Shown: positions 53,467 through 62,869 of the stretch, piece after piece | Numbering within the stretch: the first letter of the stretch is position 1 | Layout: each line of letters begins with the position of its first letter | DNA from: an uncultured Christensenellaceae bacterium | GTDB lineage: Bacteria > Bacillota > Clostridia > Christensenellales > UBA3700 | Direction: 5' to 3' | NCBI GenBank assembly: GCA_910587685.1 | Contig: CAJUMY010000010.1 | Span: 1 to 64,000, forward strand | Length of the DNA stretch: 64,000 nt | Notes under the pieces: generated by a model | What the model was told of the DNA's origin: nothing | Database searches by the model: none | Seen by the model: only the letters and a program-made list of their open reading frames with translations | Program-made: the position numbers and the translations under genes

Positions 53467-54165
53467 ATGGAAACGATATTTTATGTGATCATAGCTTTCG
53501 TTATGCTTTTTGCTTTAGCCGTTGCGATTAGCTACTGTATGGGAAAGAAGACTTTGGCGTTCATTTTCAAGATGATAGCGTCGTCTGTTTTGGTATTCGC
53601 CGTTGCGCTCACGGTATTCGAAAGGGAGCAGAGCAACGTATATACGGGGCTCGTGATCATTGCGGTAATGACGTCGTTTTGGGGCGATTATTTTCTTGCG
53701 AAGAAGGAGTTCGCGTCGGACGGGAAAAAAGATCTTATTTTCTTCGCGTCGGGCGTTTCCTCATTTTCCGTGGCTCAGATAATGCTCATCATTGCGTTTT
53801 GGCTCGTCGTCGGCGAACTCAAATGGTATTTCCTTCCGCTCGTACTTGTGACGGTGATACCTACGCTTGTCGGCAAGTTTACCAAAATGCTCGACTTCAA
53901 GTCGGACAAATATTTTTATCTCACTCTGTTCTACGGCATACTGTTATCCTTTGCGATGCTTACAGCGGTGAACAGATATTACGTTATGCGTACGAAGGGA
54001 AGTCTTATAGCGATGATAGGCTCTATTTTCTTCGTCGTGTCGGACTTGTCTCTCGGCTTCTATTACTTTTCGAATATGAAGAAAAAGAAGCTGTTCAACT
54101 ATCCGATAATGATATTCTATTTCCTCGCGGAACTCTTTTATATCGTATCGGTCGTATTCGTATGA
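53467..54165 (+). CDS. YhhN/TMEM86-family membrane protein
   Basis: The 232-residue protein has about eight helices. The family motifs are SFWGDYFLAKKEF in the middle and SIFFVVSDLSLGFYYF near the end, plus several conserved Gly and Asp residues. In animals the family is lysoplasmalogenase; a bacterial role on plasmalogen-type lipids is plausible, since many anaerobes make plasmalogens. It follows the mannosidase by 56 bases but the link may be accidental. Confidence 0.78.
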   Translation: METIFYVIIAFVMLFALAVAISYCMGKKTLAFIFKMIASSVLVFAVALTVFEREQSNVYTGLVIIAVMTSFWGDYFLAKKEFASDGKKDLIFFASGVSSFSVAQIMLIIAFWLVVGELKWYFLPLVLVTVIPTLVGKFTKMLDFKSDKYFYLTLFYGILLSFAMLTAVNRYYVMRTKGSLIAMIGSIFFVVSDLSLGFYYFSNMKKKKLFNYPIMIFYFLAELFYIVSVVFV

Positions 54166-54387
54166 AACGTATAGTGAGCGGAAACGGTTCGCGTTGTTTC
54201 GAGAGCGATTTGACGTTTCGGAATATATTATATATTCTTTAGCGCGAAAAATTTGTCGAATTTTGCAGAAAATATGTTTAAGTCGCTATTGATAATATCA
54301 ATAATCAGTGTTAAAATATATGAGTAACTACTTTAATTTGATATTAATATAAAGAGTGACGGCTTTGTATGAAAAAGGCGGTAAATC

Positions 54388-55833
54388 ATGAAGAAAAGCA
54401 TACCGATTTTATTAATCATCGTTATTTCTATTGTTTGTCTTGCGGGATGTGTTCCCGAAATAAAAGACTATAATATCGACGCTCCGGACCTTAGCATAGG
54501 CGCGACTTTCAGAGACGACAGCGGAATAGACCTCGGATCTTTCAAACTCAAAAGGAATAACGGCGCAAAAGGTTATGTCGACGTTACTTTTCCATCGCCC
54601 AAAGTAATTAATACCGTAGTTTTGAGAGAGCAGGGCTATAATATCAGCGATTTTGCAATATACAATATTTCGAACGGAAAAGAAGAGCTACTATACCGGC
54701 AGGACGGTATAGACGGCATGAGATACTGCGTGTTCGATACGGTGAGCGTATCTAAACTGAGAGTAAAAGTACTCGCTTCGTACGGCGGATATAATCTCAA
54801 CGGTATTTCGATATACGAAGCTCCGAAGGAGGAACGCGATTTTTCCGTTACCACTTATCTTCATATAGACAGATTCTTAAGCCTTGAGGATTACGACAGA
54901 GATTTCGGCATCGAGTCGTTTTCTTCGATAACGGACGTGATACTGTTTGATGCCGCTACGCTTCGCGTAGACGGTACGCTCGACGTAAATCCCAATATTG
55001 CCGTCGCCGTTCGCAATCTTCGCGAGGTTGAAAAGAGACTGCAAAAAAAGTTCACGATATACGCTTGTATTCTTAACGGAAAGTATAACGGAGATCCCGA
55101 TAACTGGAACAACGATATGAATCTCAAGTCGGCTCATTACGCGAAAGCCATGAGAGACAACTCTGAAAAACTCATAGACGAGATAAATACGCTCATTGAC
55201 AGAATGGGAATAAACGGAGCGGCGTTCGACTGGGAATATATTCTGAAGAACGAGTACTGGAACGTATTCGCCGACTTTTTGATAGCGCTTGACGACGCTA
55301 TCGGCGAAGAGAATAAAATATCTATCGCGCTCTCCGACTGGTCGAATAAACTGCCCGAGCGAGCGTTCGACGCTGTGGATTCCGTCGAGATAATGGCGTA
55401 CGACCTCTTTGACAGCAGAAAGAACCATAGCAATTTCTACGATTGCACGTACAAGGCGGTCACGGAGTTCGTCGACAGGGGATTTCCTATCGAAAAGCTG
55501 AACCTCGGACTTCCGTTCTATGCCCGTGAGACGGAGGGCGGCGAGGCTCTTTGGTTCGAGTACAGGCTCGAAGCGGAGAAACTTGGATACTTCGGTAACT
55601 CGAGCGACTACGTCGAATACGGGAACGGTCAGATATACGCCTTCACTCATTACTATAACGGCGCGCAGATGATAAGAGATAAGACTGCGTGGGCGTACGA
55701 TTACGGACTCAAAGGCGTAATGGTATGGAATCACACTTGCGATACTCGTTACGATCTTACGGAGAAATCGACGGGCAAACCGCTATCGCTATTCAGAGCG
55801 ATTAGCGACGCTATAGCGTCAAGAAAGAAATAG
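54388..55833 (+). CDS. GH18 chitinase/endo-glycosidase-like lipoprotein
   Basis: The 481-residue protein has a lipobox LAGC (Cys21), a beta-rich N-terminal region (about 25-145, discoidin-like), and a GH18 barrel. The GH18 signature (usually DGxDxDxE) reads NGAAFDWE (276-283), keeping the last D281 and acid E283 but not the first Asp residues. IMAYDLFD and the late WAYDYGLKGVMVWNH strand also match GH18. The altered signature suggests an endo-acetylglucosaminidase or spore/wall GH18 rather than a true chitinase, or reduced activity. It is tethered outside the membrane. Confidence 0.8.
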   Translation: MKKSIPILLIIVISIVCLAGCVPEIKDYNIDAPDLSIGATFRDDSGIDLGSFKLKRNNGAKGYVDVTFPSPKVINTVVLREQGYNISDFAIYNISNGKEELLYRQDGIDGMRYCVFDTVSVSKLRVKVLASYGGYNLNGISIYEAPKEERDFSVTTYLHIDRFLSLEDYDRDFGIESFSSITDVILFDAATLRVDGTLDVNPNIAVAVRNLREVEKRLQKKFTIYACILNGKYNGDPDNWNNDMNLKSAHYAKAMRDNSEKLIDEINTLIDRMGINGAAFDWEYILKNEYWNVFADFLIALDDAIGEENKISIALSDWSNKLPERAFDAVDSVEIMAYDLFDSRKNHSNFYDCTYKAVTEFVDRGFPIEKLNLGLPFYARETEGGEALWFEYRLEAEKLGYFGNSSDYVEYGNGQIYAFTHYYNGAQMIRDKTAWAYDYGLKGVMVWNHTCDTRYDLTEKSTGKPLSLFRAISDAIASRKK

Positions 55834-55877
55834 AACGTAAAAAATTCATATAAATAATTATTAGTCAGAGCGAAAAT

Positions 55878-55910
55878 AATACGCCGCGGAAATATCCCGA
55901 GGCGTATTTG
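55878..55910. terminator. bidirectional terminator after the GH18 gene
   Basis: AATACGCC pairs with GGCGTATT across a 15-base loop, then TGTTT. It lies between convergent genes. Confidence 0.6.
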
Positions 55911-55953
55911 TTTCATATCATAGTTTTCGAATTATCTATATTTGCGTTTATGC

Positions 55954-56520
55954 CTATTCCGCCGTCGGCGTCGATACCGTTATAGGTATAGACGTAGGGA
56001 GCGGCATACAGTTCGAAAAGAACGGCGGCTCCTGCGTTACGGTTATCGCATACGCGCCGTCAGGCGACGGCTTGGGCAGGTCGTAGGAAAAGTTTCCGTT
56101 TGCGTCTGCAACGACGGTTATCGGCGCGGCGTTTCCGACGTTTATCTTTACGACGTAGTTGGGATTGACTGTTCCCGATATTATAATGGGGTTTTCCGTT
56201 ACGACGCTTCCTGCGGCAGGCGACGTCACGGTGGGCGCGGGAATATAGCGTCTCACGCCGAATCTTACGTTCTGATATATAGCTTCGCAGCATATACGCG
56301 TTTTGGCGTATATGACGTAGTCGCCGCAGTCGACGTTGGGAAGAGGTATTCTCCAGTATCCGTCTTGCGACGTACAGGTAGAGTAGACCTTTCCATTATA
56401 TTTGATTTTTATTATGACGCGCGGCGCGGAAAAGCCGTACGTTTCGTTTACGCTCGAGTAGGTTTGTCCTTCAACGGGATAGAGTATCTTGAGCGAAGGA
56501 CAACAAAAATTGTTAAACAT
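55954..56520 (-). CDS. Ig-like-domain protein without an export signal
   Basis: The 188-residue protein begins MFNNFCCPSLKILYP and has two Ig-like beta-sandwich units. The first is about residues 8-90 with a YGKVYST-type strand; the second is about 92-185, of the Big-type form with SPAAGSVVTENPIIISGTVN and DANGNFSYDLPKP. There is no signal peptide, lipobox or sorting motif, which is unusual for such domains. The ribosome site is AAGGAGAATCGGCTT. Exosporium or another lysis- or spore-dependent location is possible. The GC content is higher than the surrounding intergenic DNA. Confidence 0.65.
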   Translation of the reverse strand: MFNNFCCPSLKILYPVEGQTYSSVNETYGFSAPRVIIKIKYNGKVYSTCTSQDGYWRIPLPNVDCGDYVIYAKTRICCEAIYQNVRFGVRRYIPAPTVTSPAAGSVVTENPIIISGTVNPNYVVKINVGNAAPITVVADANGNFSYDLPKPSPDGAYAITVTQEPPFFSNCMPLPTSIPITVSTPTAE

Positions 56521-56535
56521 AAGCCGATTCTCCTT

Positions 56536-56886
56536 GATCGCGGAGCAAGAAAGGGCGGTATCGTCGCCGCGGTATGTGTCAATCTATTGTATGAAACGCA
56601 GTCGCTTTATGTGAAAGCGCCGGATCGCGATAAAACCGTATTCTTGCTATCATTGCGGGAATTTTGTAGTTTTTTTGCAGTATTTTGCAAAATTTTGTCG
56701 AACTTCGTTGAAAATTGCGGCGGGCGGCGTTTGGAATGATATTCGATACGCGTCGGTATACAACTTCGTAACTTCTGATTTTATTGGAAAATTATTTGTC
56801 AAAACGCCTTATTTTCAAAATATCGCGGTTTTGATAACGGTTTCGGCGTATCAATAAAAATTGCGAAAATATTGCGGTTTTTTATA
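56536..56886. other. intergenic stretch between divergent genes
   Basis: There is no credible gene. A run with repeated ATTTTG(C/T) words lies at about 56660-56705. The rest is promoter DNA for the two flanking genes. Confidence 0.5.
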
Positions 56887-56915
56887 TTGACATAAAAAGG
56901 ACAATGCTCTAAAAT
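56887..56915 (+). promoter_or_regulatory. sigma-A promoter of the XRE-cupin gene
   Basis: TTGACA (56887-56892), a 17-base spacer and TAAAAT (56910-56915). Confidence 0.75.
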
Positions 56916-56950
56916 ATAGTTATAATAAATATATAAAGAGGGCGTTCATT

Positions 56951-57517
56951 ATGGAATCGTTAAAGAATATCGCAACCCGAATCAAAGGACTCAGAGAAAT
57001 GTCCGATATCAGCGTAGACGAGATGGCGGAGATAACGGGAAAGAGCGTTGAGGAGTATATCGAACTCGAGAGCGGAGAAAAGGATTTTTCTTTTACTTTT
57101 CTATATAACTGCGCTAAGAAACTCGGAGTAGGCATTACCGATATCCTCACAGGCATTTCGCCGACGCTATCCTATTACAGCATAGAGAGAGCAGGCAGCG
57201 GGCTTCCCATCAATCGCCGCCGCAATTTTACGTATATGCACGTAGCTCCCTATTTCAAACACAGGATAGCCGAACCGTTCGTCGTGAGCGCTCCGTATAT
57301 CGAAGAGCAGCAGAATAAGGAGATCGAGCTCAGTTCTCATAAAGGACAGGAGATGGATTTTATCCTCGAGGGCAGTCTCAAGTGCAATATGGACGGTCAT
57401 ATCGAAATATTGAACGCAGGCGATACGATATATTACGATTCGTCGCGTCCGCACGGTATGATAGCTACAGGCGGCAGTCCGTGCAAGTTTTTAGCTATAG
57501 TAATGGAAGAAAAATAA
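56951..57517 (+). CDS. XRE-cupin transcriptional regulator
   Basis: The 188-residue protein joins an N-terminal helix-turn-helix (about 5-70: RIKGLREMSDISVDEMAEITG) to a C-terminal cupin (about 105-185). The cupin has SSHKGQEMDFILEGSL, then AGDTIYYDSSRPHG with a metal-type His. Regulators of this build sense small carboxylates or polyamines. It lies directly upstream of the arginine genes, from which it is separated by ARG-box-like sites; whether it controls them is unknown. Homologues are often next to AMP-forming acyl-CoA ligases, which are absent here. Confidence 0.88.
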   Translation: MESLKNIATRIKGLREMSDISVDEMAEITGKSVEEYIELESGEKDFSFTFLYNCAKKLGVGITDILTGISPTLSYYSIERAGSGLPINRRRNFTYMHVAPYFKHRIAEPFVVSAPYIEEQQNKEIELSSHKGQEMDFILEGSLKCNMDGHIEILNAGDTIYYDSSRPHGMIATGGSPCKFLAIVMEEK

Positions 57518-57536
57518 CGTTGCGTTGCATAGACGC

Positions 57537-57641
57537 TGCATAATTGTATAATTTATGCATAATAATGTATAAAACTAATAAAAATTCAGTAATTGATTGA
57601 ATTTATGCAAAAAATATCGATAATTTATGAATATTTATGCT
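57537..57641 (+). promoter_or_regulatory. cluster of ARG-box-like sites upstream of argG
   Basis: Several words resemble ArgR/AhrC operators (consensus near TGAATWWWWATTCA): TGCATAATAATGTAT (57556-57570), TGAATTTATGCA (57598-57609) and TGAATATTTATGCT (57628-57641). An inverted TGCATAA/TTATGCA pair lies at 57537-57559. The last site ends nine bases before the -35. No argR gene lies in the window. Confidence 0.55.
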
Positions 57642-57649
57642 CAAAACGC

Positions 57650-57677
57650 TTGATTTTTATTTTGCGGCGAGTATAAT
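57650..57677 (+). promoter_or_regulatory. sigma-A promoter of argG
   Basis: TTGATT (57650-57655), a 16-base spacer and a perfect TATAAT (57672-57677). Confidence 0.7.
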
Positions 57678-57731
57678 TGTATATGTAATAGATAAGATCG
57701 CGTTGCGATCGATAAAAAGGAGATAATAATT

Positions 57732-58949
57732 ATGGAAAATATAAAGAAAGTAGTTTTGGCATATTCCGGCGGTCTCGATACGTCGATCATCATTCCTTGG
57801 CTTAAGGAGAATTACAATAACTGCGAAGTCATTGCCGTAGCAGGCGACGTAGGTCAGGGAAAGGAGCTTTCGGGACTCGAGGAGAAGGCTAAGAAGACGG
57901 GCGCTTCTAAGCTCTACATAGCGGATCTTACCGACGAATTCGTCGACGATTACGTCGTACCTACCATAAAGGCAGGCGCGGTATACGAGAATAAATATCT
58001 TCTCGGTACGAGTTTCGCGCGTCCGATAATAGCTAAGCGTATCGTAGAGATAGCGCTCAAGGAAGGCGCCGACGCTATCTGTCACGGCTGTACGGGAAAG
58101 GGTAACGATCAGGTTCGTTTCGAGCTCGCTATCAAGGCGTTCGCTCCCGAGATGAAGATAATAGCTCCGTGGCGTATATGGGATCTCAAGTCCCGTGACG
58201 AAGAGATCGACTACGCGATAGCTCACAACGTCGATATTCCGATAACCCGCGAGACCAACTATTCTAAGGACAAGAACCTTTGGCACTTATCGCACGAAGG
58301 ACTCGATCTCGAGGATCCCGCCAATGAGCCGAATTACGATAAGATACTCGAACTCGGAGTGACTCCCGAGAAAGCTCCGGACAAGCCGACTTACGTAACG
58401 ATAGATTTTGAAGAAGGCAAACCCGTGGCTCTTGACGGCGAGAAGATGAAGGCTACCGATATCATCAAGAAGCTCAACGTTATCGGCGGAGCTAACGGCA
58501 TAGGTATCGCGGACATCGTTGAGAACCGTCTCGTCGGTATGAAGTCGAGGGGCGTATACGAGACTCCGGGCGGAACTATCCTTTATCACGCTCACGAAGT
58601 GCTCGAGACTCTCTGTCTCGACAAGGAGACTCAGCACTATAAGCAGGGCGTCGCGCTCAAGTTCGCGGATCTTGTTTACAACGGTCAGTGGTTCACTCCG
58701 CTAAGAGAAGCGTTATCGGCTTTCGTAGATTCTACGCAAAAGACGGTTACGGGAAGCGTAAAGCTAAAACTTTATAAGGGCAATATCATTAACGCCGGCA
58801 CGAAGTCTCCTTATTCGCTTTATAACGAAGGCATGGCGACTTTCGAAGAGGACGATTGCTACGATCAGATGGATTCGCAGGGCTTTATCAATCTCTTCGG
58901 TCTGCCGATAAAGGTCAAGGCGCTTATGGAGAAAGGTCTTAAGAAGTAA
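57732..58949 (+). CDS. argG: argininosuccinate synthase
   Basis: The 405-residue protein starts at ATG 57732 after AAAGGAGATAATAATT. It has the ATP pyrophosphatase P-loop AYSGGLDTS near residue 11, the GCTGKGNDQVRFE segment, and WHLSHEGLDLEDP and VVPTIKAGAVYENKYLLGTS regions typical of ArgG. It joins citrulline and aspartate. Codon use is strongly biased, indicating high expression. It is the first gene of the arginine block. Confidence 0.97.
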   Translation: MENIKKVVLAYSGGLDTSIIIPWLKENYNNCEVIAVAGDVGQGKELSGLEEKAKKTGASKLYIADLTDEFVDDYVVPTIKAGAVYENKYLLGTSFARPIIAKRIVEIALKEGADAICHGCTGKGNDQVRFELAIKAFAPEMKIIAPWRIWDLKSRDEEIDYAIAHNVDIPITRETNYSKDKNLWHLSHEGLDLEDPANEPNYDKILELGVTPEKAPDKPTYVTIDFEEGKPVALDGEKMKATDIIKKLNVIGGANGIGIADIVENRLVGMKSRGVYETPGGTILYHAHEVLETLCLDKETQHYKQGVALKFADLVYNGQWFTPLREALSAFVDSTQKTVTGSVKLKLYKGNIINAGTKSPYSLYNEGMATFEEDDCYDQMDSQGFINLFGLPIKVKALMEKGLKK

Positions 58950-58980
58950 TATAGCTTTATTTGCGAAAATAACGTTAACG

Positions 58981-59019
58981 GGGATAGCAAGGCTGAAATG
59001 ACCTTGCATTCCTTTTTTA
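58981..59019 (+). terminator. partial terminator between argG and argH
   Basis: GCAAGG pairs with CCTTGC, extended by GGA/TCC, followed by CCTTTTTT. It may cut argH transcription relative to argG. Confidence 0.6.
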
Positions 59020-59129
59020 TAAGAGAGTTCAAAAGCGTTGATCTTGCGTTATGATGATATGCGGACAATGCTAAAAGCGTATACATATAGATATGTTTTA
59101 CGAAATGCGAGTTATCGGAGGCGAAGAGT

Positions 59130-60512
59130 ATGGCGAAGATGTGGGAAGGAAGATTCAAAAAGTGCGTTGACGGCGTCGTGAACGACTTCAATTCTTCCGT
59201 TTCGTTCGATATGAGGATGTACAAATGGGATATTACGGGCAGCATCGCGCATGCGAAGATGCTCGCTAAGGTCGGTATCATTTCTGAAGAAGAGAGAGAC
59301 ATTATAGTTAACGAACTAAAGAATATACTGTCCGATATCGAGAGCGGCGAACTCGTTATAGATATGAACGCCGAGGATATCCATATGTTCGTCGAAGAAG
59401 TTTTGACTAAGCGCGTAGGCAGCGTCGGGAAGAAACTGCATACGGCTCGTTCGAGAAACGATCAGGTAGCTTTAGATATAAGGTTATATCTCAAGGAAGA
59501 GATAGACAATATAGTATCGCTCGTTCGGGAGTGCGCTGAGGTCGTGACCGATATAGCCGAAGAGAATCTCGAGAGCGTTATGCCGGGATATACGCACCTT
59601 CAGAGGGCGCAACCCGTCACTTTCGCCCATTATATAATGGCGTACGCTCATATGTTTTCGCGCGATATCTCGAGACTTCGCGATACGAAGGAGAGGATGA
59701 ATTTTTCTCCGCTCGGCGCAGGAGCATTGGCGACCACCACATATGATATAGATAGAGAATTTACAGCGAAAGAGCTTGGTTTTTACGGCGTTACTAAGAA
59801 CAGTATTGATTCCGTTTCGGACAGAGATTTCGTTCTCGAACTTGCTTCCGATATAGCTCTTCTTATGATGCACCTTTCGAGAATGAGCGAAGAAATAATA
59901 CTCTTTTCGTCGTGGGAATTCAAATATATCGAACTTGACGACGCTTACGCTACGGGATCGAGCATCATGCCGCAGAAAAAGAATCCCGATATTGCGGAGC
60001 TCGTAAGAGGCAAGGCGGGACGAGTCATCGGAGATATGACGGGGCTTTTTGCCATGATGAAAGGACTTCCGCTTGCATACAATAAGGATATGCAGGAGGA
60101 TAAAGAAGCGATATTCGACGCTATAGATAACGTTAAGATGTGTCTCAAGACGTTCATCCCGATGCTTAAGACGATGACCGTTATCAAGGAAAATATGCTT
60201 TCCGCCGCGAAGAAGGGCTTTATCAACGCGACAGATGTCGCGGACTATCTCGTAAAGAAAGGTATGCCTTTCAGAGACGCGTATAAGGCTACGGGCAATC
60301 TCGTCAAATATTGCATAGACAAAGGAGTCGTTTTGGAAGAGTTGACGCTCGGCGAATTCAAGAGCGTTACGGACAGCTTCGAAGACGACGTTTACGAAGC
60401 GATAGATCTTATGACGTGTCTTAAGGGAAGAAAAGTTATCGGAGGTCCTAATCCCGATACAGTTAAGACAGATATAGAAGAGGTTAGAAAGGAGCTTGAG
60501 AGATATGAGTGA
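59130..60512 (+). CDS. argH: argininosuccinate lyase
   Basis: The 460-residue protein starts at ATG 59130 with CGGAGGCGAAGAGT. It shows the fumarase/ASL superfamily pattern: MWEGRFKK start, SRNDQVALD, TPGYTHLQRAQPVTF-like region and the signature GSSIMPQKKNPD. It splits argininosuccinate into arginine and fumarate. Its stop overlaps the argC start by 8 bases. Confidence 0.97.
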   Translation: MAKMWEGRFKKCVDGVVNDFNSSVSFDMRMYKWDITGSIAHAKMLAKVGIISEEERDIIVNELKNILSDIESGELVIDMNAEDIHMFVEEVLTKRVGSVGKKLHTARSRNDQVALDIRLYLKEEIDNIVSLVRECAEVVTDIAEENLESVMPGYTHLQRAQPVTFAHYIMAYAHMFSRDISRLRDTKERMNFSPLGAGALATTTYDIDREFTAKELGFYGVTKNSIDSVSDRDFVLELASDIALLMMHLSRMSEEIILFSSWEFKYIELDDAYATGSSIMPQKKNPDIAELVRGKAGRVIGDMTGLFAMMKGLPLAYNKDMQEDKEAIFDAIDNVKMCLKTFIPMLKTMTVIKENMLSAAKKGFINATDVADYLVKKGMPFRDAYKATGNLVKYCIDKGVVLEELTLGEFKSVTDSFEDDVYEAIDLMTCLKGRKVIGGPNPDTVKTDIEEVRKELERYE

Positions 60513-61551
60513 AATTAAAATAAAGGTCGGAATAATCGGCGCTACGGGATATGCCGGAGCGGAGCTCGTAAGACTTCTTATAGCTCATCCGAACGCCGAG
60601 ATAGCGGCGCTTTCGTCGCGTTCGTACGAGGGAAAAAGATTCAGCGAGATATATCCCGCGTTTTTCGGGGCGGTAGACGATATATTGACATCAGAGGACG
60701 CTGTCATAGAAAGATCCGACGTTATCTTCGCTTCGCTTCCGCACGGACTTAGCGAAAAGATCGCGAGAAAGTGTATCGACAAAGGCAAGAAGCTCATAGA
60801 CCTCGGAGCGGATTTCAGACTTTCGAGCGAGAGCGACTATAAAGAGTGGTACGGACTTGACTATACGGATAAGGAACTTCACGAAAAATCGTACTATATG
60901 ATACCTGAGCTCATGCGCGGCGGATATAAAGGTCAGCCCATTATAGCTAATCCCGGCTGTTACCCCACGAGTATCGCGCTCGGGATATCGCCTATCGTAA
61001 AGAGCGGCAATTTCGTTCGCGACAGTATAGTGATAGATTCAAAGTCGGGAGTGACAGGAGCTGGCAGAGGTCTTACTCAGAATACTCATTATCCCGATTG
61101 CAACGAGGCTTTCGGACCGTACAAGGTAGCCGCTCACAGACATACGCCCGAGATAGAGGAGAATATATATAAGGTTTCGGGAGAAAAGGTCAAGGTCATT
61201 TTCACGCCGCATCTAACGCCCGTGAACAGAGGTATAGTGTCCACTATATACGTAACGCTCAAAGAGGACGTTGCTCTTAGCGACGTTTACGACGCTTACG
61301 TTGGATTCTATAAGAACGAAAAATTCGTCAGAGTGTTGCCTCTCGGCAGCGCGGCTAATCTTAAGAACGTCAGAATGTCGAACTACGCCGATATTTCATT
61401 GCATAAAGACGCGAGAACGAACAGGCTCGTGATAGTCGCCGCTATCGATAATATGGTGAAGGGCGCAAGCGGTCAGGCGATACAGAATATGAACGTTATG
61501 TTCTCTCTTGCGGAAGACACGGGACTTACGGCTATCGCGCCGAGTTTTTAA
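60505..61551 (+). CDS. argC: N-acetyl-gamma-glutamyl-phosphate reductase
   Basis: I chose ATG 60505 (AAAGGAGC upstream), which overlaps argH. The 348-residue protein has the NADP-binding GATGYAGAELVRLL, the catalytic Cys in NPGCYPTS and HRHTPEIEE, all hallmarks of ArgC. Third step of arginine synthesis. Confidence 0.97.
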   Translation: MSEIKIKVGIIGATGYAGAELVRLLIAHPNAEIAALSSRSYEGKRFSEIYPAFFGAVDDILTSEDAVIERSDVIFASLPHGLSEKIARKCIDKGKKLIDLGADFRLSSESDYKEWYGLDYTDKELHEKSYYMIPELMRGGYKGQPIIANPGCYPTSIALGISPIVKSGNFVRDSIVIDSKSGVTGAGRGLTQNTHYPDCNEAFGPYKVAAHRHTPEIEENIYKVSGEKVKVIFTPHLTPVNRGIVSTIYVTLKEDVALSDVYDAYVGFYKNEKFVRVLPLGSAANLKNVRMSNYADISLHKDARTNRLVIVAAIDNMVKGASGQAIQNMNVMFSLAEDTGLTAIAPSF

Positions 61552-61564
61552 TAAGGAGATAGAT

Positions 61565-62785
61565 ATGGATATAAAATGGATAGACGGCGGAGTGACCGCG
61601 CCGAAAGGATTCAAGGCGAGCGGAGTACACGCGGGAATACGCAGAAATAAGATGAAGAAGGATCTTGCGCTCATCGTAGCGGAGAAGCCTTGCGTCGCAA
61701 GCGCGGTCTACACGCGTAATAAAGTATTCGGCGCGCCGATAACCGTAACGAGGAAAAATCTCGAGAACGGTATAGCAGAAGCGGTCATATGCAACAGCGG
61801 CAATGCGAACACGTGCAATGCGGACGGCGTAGAGAAGGCTGCCGCAATGACGAAACTCGTCGAGCTCCATACGGGAATAAAGAGCGAGAACGTAATAGTC
61901 GCTTCGACGGGCGTTATAGGACAGACGCTTCCGATAGAGCCTATCGAAAACGCTATGTCAAGCCTTGTCGGCGCTCTTTCTTTAGAGGGAAGCGGAGACG
62001 CGGCGAACGCTATCATGACGACAGATACCGTTAAAAAGGAATTTGCCGTCGAGACCGTAATAGACGGTAAAACGGTGAGAATAGGCGCTATAGCGAAAGG
62101 AAGCGGGATGATCCATCCCAATATGGCGACAATGCTTGCGTTCGTAACGAGCGACGTAAGTATCTCGAAAGAAATGCTCGATAAGGTTGCGAAAGAAGTT
62201 GTCGACGATACCATAAATATGATTAGCGTCGACGGCGATACGTCTACCAACGATATGATGACGGTAATGGCTTCGGGGCTCGCAGGCAACGCGGAGATAG
62301 ACTGCGACGGAGAGGATTATAAAATATTCAAGGAAGCTCTTTTCGCGCTCTTGAAAAAGACGGCTATGACTCTTGCAAAAGACGGCGAAGGCGCTACGAA
62401 ACTTATAGAGTGTCATGTCGTCGGCGGCAGCGACGTGAAGATAGCGAAAGCTATAGCGAAGAGCGTTATTACGTCGTCGCTCCTTAAAGCCGCGCTTTTC
62501 GCTTCCGACGCTAACTGGGGAAGGATACTTTGCGCCATAGGCTATACCGAAGGCGATTTCGATATAACCAAAGTCGACGTCAAGCTCGTATCTAAAGTCG
62601 GAGAGATAACGGTATGCGAGAACGGGTCGGGCGTAGAGTTCTCGGAAGAGAAAGCGACTAAAGTGCTCGATACCGACCAAGTGACCGTTTACGTCGATAT
62701 GAAAGACGGCGACGCTTCGGCGACGGCGTGGGGCTGTGATTTGACTTACGATTACGTCAAGATCAACGCTGACTACAGAACGTGA
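61565..62785 (+). CDS. argJ: glutamate N-acetyltransferase / ornithine acetyltransferase
   Basis: I chose ATG 61565 (AAGGAGATAGAT), 13 bases after argC. The 406-residue protein has the self-cleavage site at Ala-Thr in HPNMATMLAFVT, and the AVICNSGNANTCNG-like and SDANWGRILCAIGY segments. It moves acetyl from acetylornithine to glutamate; whether it can also use acetyl-CoA cannot be read. No separate argA is present here. Confidence 0.96.
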   Translation: MDIKWIDGGVTAPKGFKASGVHAGIRRNKMKKDLALIVAEKPCVASAVYTRNKVFGAPITVTRKNLENGIAEAVICNSGNANTCNADGVEKAAAMTKLVELHTGIKSENVIVASTGVIGQTLPIEPIENAMSSLVGALSLEGSGDAANAIMTTDTVKKEFAVETVIDGKTVRIGAIAKGSGMIHPNMATMLAFVTSDVSISKEMLDKVAKEVVDDTINMISVDGDTSTNDMMTVMASGLAGNAEIDCDGEDYKIFKEALFALLKKTAMTLAKDGEGATKLIECHVVGGSDVKIAKAIAKSVITSSLLKAALFASDANWGRILCAIGYTEGDFDITKVDVKLVSKVGEITVCENGSGVEFSEEKATKVLDTDQVTVYVDMKDGDASATAWGCDLTYDYVKINADYRT

Positions 62786-62869
62786 CGTAACGTTCGTATG
62801 GATCTAATTCAACTTAGATGCAATAGAAACGAAAATATATAAATCAAACGTACATATAGAGGTGTTTTG

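Noticed and set aside
55942..56739. Long arginine-rich open frame on the plus strand
   Set aside because: It mirrors the Ig-like gene on the other strand, has an implausible Arg/Tyr-rich composition and no ribosome site.
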